Part shown: piece after piece, positions 59,413 to 64,000 of the stretch
How the letters are laid out: every line of letters begins with the position of its first letter
How positions within the stretch are numbered: position 1 is the stretch's first letter
Assembly: GCA_937902395.1 (NCBI GenBank)
Contig: CALGTV010000038.1
Coordinates: 7,989 to 71,988 of the forward strand
DNA length: 64,000 bases
DNA from: an uncultured Ruminococcus sp.
GTDB lineage: Bacteria > Bacillota > Clostridia > Oscillospirales > Ruminococcaceae
Direction: 5' to 3'
Notes under the pieces: generated by a model
Databases searched by the model: none
Seen by the model: only the letters and a program-made list of their open reading frames with translations
Told to the model about the DNA's origin: nothing
Made by a program: the position numbers and the translations under genes

Positions 59413-61647
59413 TTATTCTGCTGTTATAATAAAGGTATTTGTTCGCTTTTTAGTTCCGAAAATATCGGTTATTTCGCAGTAAGCAAGCTGTCTGGAGGAA
59501 TTATTGGGAATTATACAAGTGAAATAAGGCGATGTACACTCGGATTCAGTCCATGTTATAGAATTGCTGTCTCTGAAAAACCAGCGGTAAGTAATACCCT
59601 CACCCTCAGCAATAATATAAGTACCTGCTGATTTTCCCACAGGAGCAGAAATATTTGCAGGCTGCCTTGTGATTTCAAGTGAAGCGCCGATAGTAACAGT
59701 TCTGGATTTTAATTTTTTTCCGAAAGCGTCAGTAACAATGCAGTGAATTTTTCTTCCGCATACATTATTTGTAAGTTTGCAGGAATAAGTATCGCCGTTT
59801 ATACGGGTTTTTCTCCAGTAACGCGAGCCAACATTGCACTCATACCACTGATAACGCAGACCACAGCCGTTTACTTTTACAGAGGTGCTTACAGTATCGC
59901 CGATACGTCCCGAAACATTGTCGGGCTGAACGATAATATCAGAATCAGTACCGAGAGTAACAGTTTTTGTTTTTAGCATTTTGCCGTATTTGTCAGTAAT
60001 CTCGCAATAGATTCTTCTGCCGTTGTTTTCCTCTGTGAGAGTATAGGAAAATTCGGGGCTGTTGAGCGTATCAGCAACGGGCACGGAGCTGTCAGGCTCA
60101 TAAATAAACCACTGATAGTTTATATTCTGTCCTACAGCAGAGACAGCCGCAGAAACAGTTGAACCTATTTCAGCCTTCATATTTTTCGGCTGAGCTGTAA
60201 TCTCAAGGGGCCTTTCAACATCAAAGCGTATAAATCGCTGTATAAGGTCATTTCCGCTGTTATCGTCCGGACTTCCGTTGTTGTATTCGGTGGAAATATA
60301 CTGCTTAAAGGATTCAGCATCAAATGTGGGGTGATCCCAACAGAGCATATAAAGTCTGTGGAGAACGTTGACAAATTTGAGATATTCGGGATTTGTAACA
60401 GTAACATCAAGGTTGAGATAATCCTTTAAAACAGCGGCGGCTTGCAGATTTGTCTCACAGGAATAGCTGTGGTCATAATCTGATGAAGCGGTATCAGCGC
60501 TGAAAAAGAAACGAAGCTTATTCCAGCCGTATTTATCGCCGATAAGAACCATTTTCTTTGCCATGTAAAAAAGGAAGTCGTTTTCATCGGGAGTTCTCTG
60601 AGAGTAGATAGTATTGTAAGTGCCGAATGCGCCGTTGTCGTAAATTTGTATATCCTGCAAATTCAGACAGTTCTGAATAGCTGTTATACCTCTTACATTG
60701 GTATGCACTTCATCGTGATAATTATAATTTGTATCAAAGGTATTATTTGCAGTATGACAAGCGTAGGAATGGGAAAGCTCATGCATAACGCACCATGTAA
60801 TGCTGTTGACATTTGTATTCATAACATCAATAAGCTCATCGCCGGCGGAAATGCTGAATACTGTAAATCCGTTAATTTCCTTTTTGGTATCAAGCATATA
60901 GTTGGCAGAATGGGCGGTACCGCATTCGGGGTCATCAAAGAGCAAATACATAGTGCCGCGGCTGAATCCTGTAACATCTTTAAGGCTGTTGATGTACATT
61001 GTGATATTTTTCAGCCATTCAGAAAAGTACCTTTCGTTGATATCGTTTCTTATACTTACAAAGAGATTTTCGCCATCGGGAGTTTTCGCCTGAGCCTTTA
61101 CATAGTCAGAGCCGTGTGCAGTATAGGTGCAGTGGGTTACAGCAAGGCTGTCAATTCCTGAAAAATAGGCAGTTTTAAAGGATAAATCCGTGCCGTAGGT
61201 GATGAAATCATAGCAGATTTCGTATTCCGTATCTGAAATCTGCACTATATTGGCAGGGAGAATGTCTCGTACAGAGCAGTCAGCACCGTTGAGGGTGTGG
61301 TTGACATAGAGATTTATATTTTGCAGTCTGTCGGCGGAAAGCCCAGATATTGCGCTGATTCCGAGAGTTATTGTAACTCTGTCAAGCATTTCGCAGTCTA
61401 TTTTTTCACCGCTGATAATATTTTCGGAAACGGAAGTGCCAATATTTTTTTCCGCAAATTCATAGGGAACAATGCTTGTTTCAATCTGATTTTCGTCAAT
61501 GACAATTTTAGTATTGTCAACATTCATGGAAACAAAGGATTCGGCGGCAAAGACGGGTGAAATTCTGTATATCGGTACAGCTGAAACGGCGATAACAGCA
61601 GACGCGGCAACAGAAACAAACTTTTTGATTAATCTTTTTTTAATCAT
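59413..61647 (-). CDS. Secreted M60-like metalloprotease with Ig-like repeats
   Basis: 744 residues. Signal peptide to about 36. The catalytic domain carries HELSH (289-293) with a third ligand Glu at 313 (HDEVHTN), spacing that fits the HExxHx(8-28)E rule of M60/enhancin-like peptidases, many of which cut mucins. Three Ig-like repeats follow (starting ITAQPKNM, IIVQPDNV and ITRQPANI). No dockerin. Co-transcribed with the LRR-dockerin protein. The M60 assignment is from the motif spacing, so a related metallopeptidase is possible. Confidence 0.75.
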   Translation of the reverse strand: MIKKRLIKKFVSVAASAVIAVSAVPIYRISPVFAAESFVSMNVDNTKIVIDENQIETSIVPYEFAEKNIGTSVSENIISGEKIDCEMLDRVTITLGISAISGLSADRLQNINLYVNHTLNGADCSVRDILPANIVQISDTEYEICYDFITYGTDLSFKTAYFSGIDSLAVTHCTYTAHGSDYVKAQAKTPDGENLFVSIRNDINERYFSEWLKNITMYINSLKDVTGFSRGTMYLLFDDPECGTAHSANYMLDTKKEINGFTVFSISAGDELIDVMNTNVNSITWCVMHELSHSYACHTANNTFDTNYNYHDEVHTNVRGITAIQNCLNLQDIQIYDNGAFGTYNTIYSQRTPDENDFLFYMAKKMVLIGDKYGWNKLRFFFSADTASSDYDHSYSCETNLQAAAVLKDYLNLDVTVTNPEYLKFVNVLHRLYMLCWDHPTFDAESFKQYISTEYNNGSPDDNSGNDLIQRFIRFDVERPLEITAQPKNMKAEIGSTVSAAVSAVGQNINYQWFIYEPDSSVPVADTLNSPEFSYTLTEENNGRRIYCEITDKYGKMLKTKTVTLGTDSDIIVQPDNVSGRIGDTVSTSVKVNGCGLRYQWYECNVGSRYWRKTRINGDTYSCKLTNNVCGRKIHCIVTDAFGKKLKSRTVTIGASLEITRQPANISAPVGKSAGTYIIAEGEGITYRWFFRDSNSITWTESECTSPYFTCIIPNNSSRQLAYCEITDIFGTKKRTNTFIITAE

Positions 61648-61894
61648 AACAGTTACCTCTTTTCTTTATTTAACCAATTTCCAAAAATATAATATTACTG
61701 ATATAACTTTTCTCATTATAACAAAACTTCATAAATTTGTCAAGAAGATTTATGCTTTAATTCCCAAAAAATAGCTGATTTCAAGAAATTTAAAAAAATG
61801 AAAAATATAAATATAAATATTTTTGGTTAATAATATCAAAATTAATTAACACAATTGTGTGAAATAAACAGAATAAAATGGAATTTTTTATGAA

Positions 61895-61923
61895 TTGACA
61901 AATTATATTAAATATGGTATAAT
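61895..61923 (+). promoter_or_regulatory. Consensus promoter of the DUF3810 gene
   Basis: TTGACA (61895-61900), 17 bases, TATAAT (61918-61923). Confidence 0.8.
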
Positions 61924-61971
61924 TGCAGTAATGTGTTATATCAGACTGTAGAAAAACTATAATTATTTTCC

Positions 61972-62155
61972 AAGGGACGCTCTCTCTTGCAGAGCGTCCC
62001 CTCTTTCCAAACAGTCCACAGGACTGTTTGGAAATTCACCCCTTGCAGAGCGCTTGAACGAATTGCAGAGCTTCGCTCTGCGTGGGACCAGTCCCACACC
62101 CTGCAAGAGACGCTGTCTCTTGACTCTGCTAAAGGGTTTCACCCTTTAGAATCCC
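61972..62155 (+). repeat. Tandem palindrome array including repeat B copy 2
   Basis: Successive hairpins: GGGACGCTCT...AGAGCGTCCC, CCAAACAGTC...GACTGTTTGG, GCAGAGCTTCGCTCTGC, GTGGGACCAGTCCCAC, and AAAGGGTTTCACCCTTT. The part from 62109 matches repeat B at 9693. The array lies in the transcribed leader downstream of a strong promoter. A short reading frame through it is an artefact. Confidence 0.82.
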
Positions 62156-62214
62156 AATCTCGTGTGATTTATCATTTTTTCGACATACTGATAATAATTT
62201 AAAGGAGGCAATTT

Positions 62215-63531
62215 ATGAAAACGGAAATAAAAGAAGAAGTAAAAACAGAGCAGACCTCAGATACAGCGGAAGCTCCTGTGAAGAAGAAAAAATCGGCATA
62301 TTGGCGTATTCTGCTGGCAATTTTCAGCCTTACGGTGATACTTGCATTATCAAGCTTCTGTACTCCTTTCTGCGATTGGTATGCTGATAATCTTTACATA
62401 TATTTATGCGACGGATTAAGTTATGTAACCGCATATCTGCCCTTTGTACTGGGCGAAATGATGATGTACCTTGGAATTGCAATGGTAATTTTTAGCGTGA
62501 TTTTTCTAATATTGCTGATATTCCTGCGGAAAAAGCCGAAATACCGCCGTTTCTGCGGAGGCTATTTCAAGACGTTCCTGATGATGCTAATGTGCGTGCT
62601 GTTTTTGTATATGCCCATGTGGTTAATCCCTTTCAGAGGGACGGTTTTCGGCAGAGGTGAAAACACACAGCGAAAGGATTTCACTTATGACGAGATTTAC
62701 GCACTGCTTGAATATACGGTAAACGGCGCAAATGCGGCGGCAGAGGAAATTGAAATTGCCGAGGACGGAAAAGTGGATTTCCCTACAGCAGAGGAAACAC
62801 AGCCTCTTATTACCGAGGCTTTGCTTTCAATATCCGATGATTTTCCGCGGCTGAGGGGATTTTATCCCTCTGTAAAGCCTGCTTTATGCTCCGATATTCT
62901 GGACCGTATGTGGATTGGCGGATATACATATCCCTTTACAATGGAGGCTACTCACAACAAGTACCTGTCCCCTGCGTATCAGCCCATACTTGACGCTCAC
63001 GAGCTTACACATCACAAGGGATATTACAAAGAAAACGAAGCGGAATTCCTCAGCCAGCTTGCTTTAAGTCAAAGTGATGACCCGTTATTGAGACTTTCCG
63101 CATTTTATCAGATGTATGATTTCGTGTGGGAAGAATGGTATGACGTAGTTGATGAGATGCAGATACAGGTTTTAAAGGACATAATAGCAGAGAAAAATTA
63201 TGATTTCACGTTCTTTCCTAAAACCGAAGAAGAATCTGCGCGGAATATGGAGATTATGGAAGAGTTGAATTGGGAAGAAATGCTTATGGAAATGTTTCAA
63301 GAGCCTCAGCTCAGCGACAGGGTATATCAGATAGTACGTGAAGGACATGTAATCGAGCAGGAGATATACGAGGAGGATTCCCACCCGATTGACGATATGC
63401 CTGTGGTAAACGAGGCTATTGAAGAAACTGCCGATGTGGGCTGGGAAACACAGAGCGAAATCTTACAGGAAAACACCTACGACGGCGTAACACTGCTGTT
63501 ATTGCAGCATTTTGACGGAATTTTATATTGA
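62215..63531 (+). CDS. DUF3810 membrane protein with zinc-peptidase-like motif
   Basis: 438 residues, AAGGAGG before the ATG. Cytosolic charged N-terminus, three or four transmembrane helices (about 30-50, 66-106, 120-138), then a large C-terminal domain with AHELTHHKGYYKENEAEF: HExxH at 262-266 and downstream Glu, a gluzincin-like arrangement. DUF3810 function is unknown; a membrane metallopeptidase is the natural inference. The leader is unusually structured. Confidence 0.83.
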   Translation: MKTEIKEEVKTEQTSDTAEAPVKKKKSAYWRILLAIFSLTVILALSSFCTPFCDWYADNLYIYLCDGLSYVTAYLPFVLGEMMMYLGIAMVIFSVIFLILLIFLRKKPKYRRFCGGYFKTFLMMLMCVLFLYMPMWLIPFRGTVFGRGENTQRKDFTYDEIYALLEYTVNGANAAAEEIEIAEDGKVDFPTAEETQPLITEALLSISDDFPRLRGFYPSVKPALCSDILDRMWIGGYTYPFTMEATHNKYLSPAYQPILDAHELTHHKGYYKENEAEFLSQLALSQSDDPLLRLSAFYQMYDFVWEEWYDVVDEMQIQVLKDIIAEKNYDFTFFPKTEEESARNMEIMEELNWEEMLMEMFQEPQLSDRVYQIVREGHVIEQEIYEEDSHPIDDMPVVNEAIEETADVGWETQSEILQENTYDGVTLLLLQHFDGILY

Positions 63532-63535
63532 CGAT

Positions 63536-63571
63536 ATCCCCGAAGTATAACGCTTTGGGGATTTTATTTAA
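63536..63571 (+). terminator. Terminator of the DUF3810 gene
   Basis: ATCCCCGAAG, loop TATAACG, CTTTGGGGAT, then TTTATTT. Confidence 0.85.
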
Positions 63572-63752
63572 TTGCTATATCAAACAAATTAATAAAATAT
63601 AAAAATGTAATTTTATATATTTTATAAGAATTTTAATTTTGAATTGCTGTTTTTTTAAATTTGCTATTGCAAATTTAATATGTTGTATGTATAATAAATA
63701 TATCGCCTCAAGAGGTGAGTATTATCTTTTTAATATATGGAGGGAAAGAAAA

Positions 63753-64000
63753 ATGAACAAACTTAAAAAAATTGCGGCAATGGTAGTAGCACTTACGTTG
63801 TGCGCAGGAACTTCAGCTTATATGCCGCAAAACGTTCTGGCCGTTGAAGATGTGATTGGTTACAGCGATGAACATGATTGGCAAATGGAATTAAAATGTA
63901 ATTTTGAAAATACATTTTTCCACAAAGGCGACGAACTTAAATTTGACGGGATATATGCAACAGTTTATGATTCATATGAAAATGAACTTTATACAGATAA
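63753..64000 (+). CDS. Secreted protein, 5' part only
   Basis: The frame runs off the right edge; 82 residues visible. GGAGGG precedes the ATG. Signal peptide MNKLKKIAAMVVALTLCAG with probable cleavage near VLA-VED, then an acidic, aromatic-rich segment (MELKCNFENTFFHKGDEL). Not recognised; by context possibly another secreted surface or dockerin-bearing protein. Confidence 0.8.
   Translation, partial: MNKLKKIAAMVVALTLCAGTSAYMPQNVLAVEDVIGYSDEHDWQMELKCNFENTFFHKGDELKFDGIYATVYDSYENELYTD

Larger units (their letters stand above)
61648..62214. other. Gap with promoter and hairpin-rich leader
   Basis: 567 bases between divergent genes. 61648-61890 is AT-rich; the M60-gene promoter should be here but none is clear. 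Then comes a strong plus-strand promoter (61895-61923) and a run of palindromes (61972-62155) forming most of a 290-base leader. Confidence 0.6.

Noticed and set aside
61987..62202. 71-residue open frame
   Set aside because: Lies entirely in the palindromic repeats; no ribosome site or protein-like pattern.

Overview
The window looks like the replication-origin region of a Ruminococcus-type member of the Oscillospiraceae (Clostridia). The evidence is the conserved Firmicute origin gene order, Spo0A and a YtaF-like protein, two secreted proteins ending in Ruminococcus-style dockerin repeats, AT-rich spacers and moderate-GC coding sequence. No species can be named from the sequence alone.

Layout. 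0-2.2 kb: 3' end of polyphosphate kinase, phosphatidylserine synthase and an odd tRNA-like RNA with its own terminator. 2.3-9.4 kb (minus): spo0A with a flavin-reductase-like gene, then a GH95 - GH26 - HAD-like run for glycan breakdown. 9.4-19.6 kb: dispersed repeats, a TtcA-like tRNA thiolase, a small HTH cassette with two paralogous membrane proteins behind an operator-rich promoter, a two-gene 2-hydroxyacyl-CoA dehydratase/activase set, phosphatidylserine decarboxylase, and a permease whose 3' end lies inside a MITE-like element. 19.9-21.8 kb: a redox module (flavodiiron protein, ferredoxin-thioredoxin reductase catalytic subunit, thioredoxin).

21.8-44 kb is the chromosomal core. The minus strand reads rpmH-rnpA-yidD-yidC-jag-mnmE-mnmG-rsmG-noc-like-parA-parB-serS, with parS sites concentrated around the par genes. 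The plus strand reads dnaA-[oriC]-dnaN-S4 protein-recF-remB-like-gyrB-(membrane protein)-gyrA. oriC is bipartite: DnaA-box clusters flank dnaA, and between dnaA and dnaN a box is followed by a C-run, a TAC repeat (DnaA-trio type) and an AT-rich stretch. Genes on both sides are transcribed away from the origin.

44-64 kb is more accessory: a metallophosphoesterase, a dockerin protein, a YtaF-like protein, a small acidic lipoprotein flanked by DnaA-box-like 9-mers, an M20 dipeptidase, an orphan MsmX/UgpC-type ATPase, an RsuA-type pseudouridine synthase, nrdR, a MacAB-like exporter operon, a leucine-rich-repeat dockerin protein, an M60-like metalloprotease with Ig-like domains, a DUF3810 protein and the start of another secreted protein. 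At least two repeat families occur in two copies each, about 48-52 kb apart.

Best candidates for new biology are the tRNA-like RNA after pssA, the operator-controlled HTH/double-membrane-protein cassette, the dispersed repeats and the MITE that supplies a stop codon, the DnaA-box-rich locus at 47 kb, the Noc-like ParB paralog with a changed CTP-binding motif, and a HAD-like protein that has lost its nucleophile. No CRISPR array, prophage, transposase or rRNA operon was seen.
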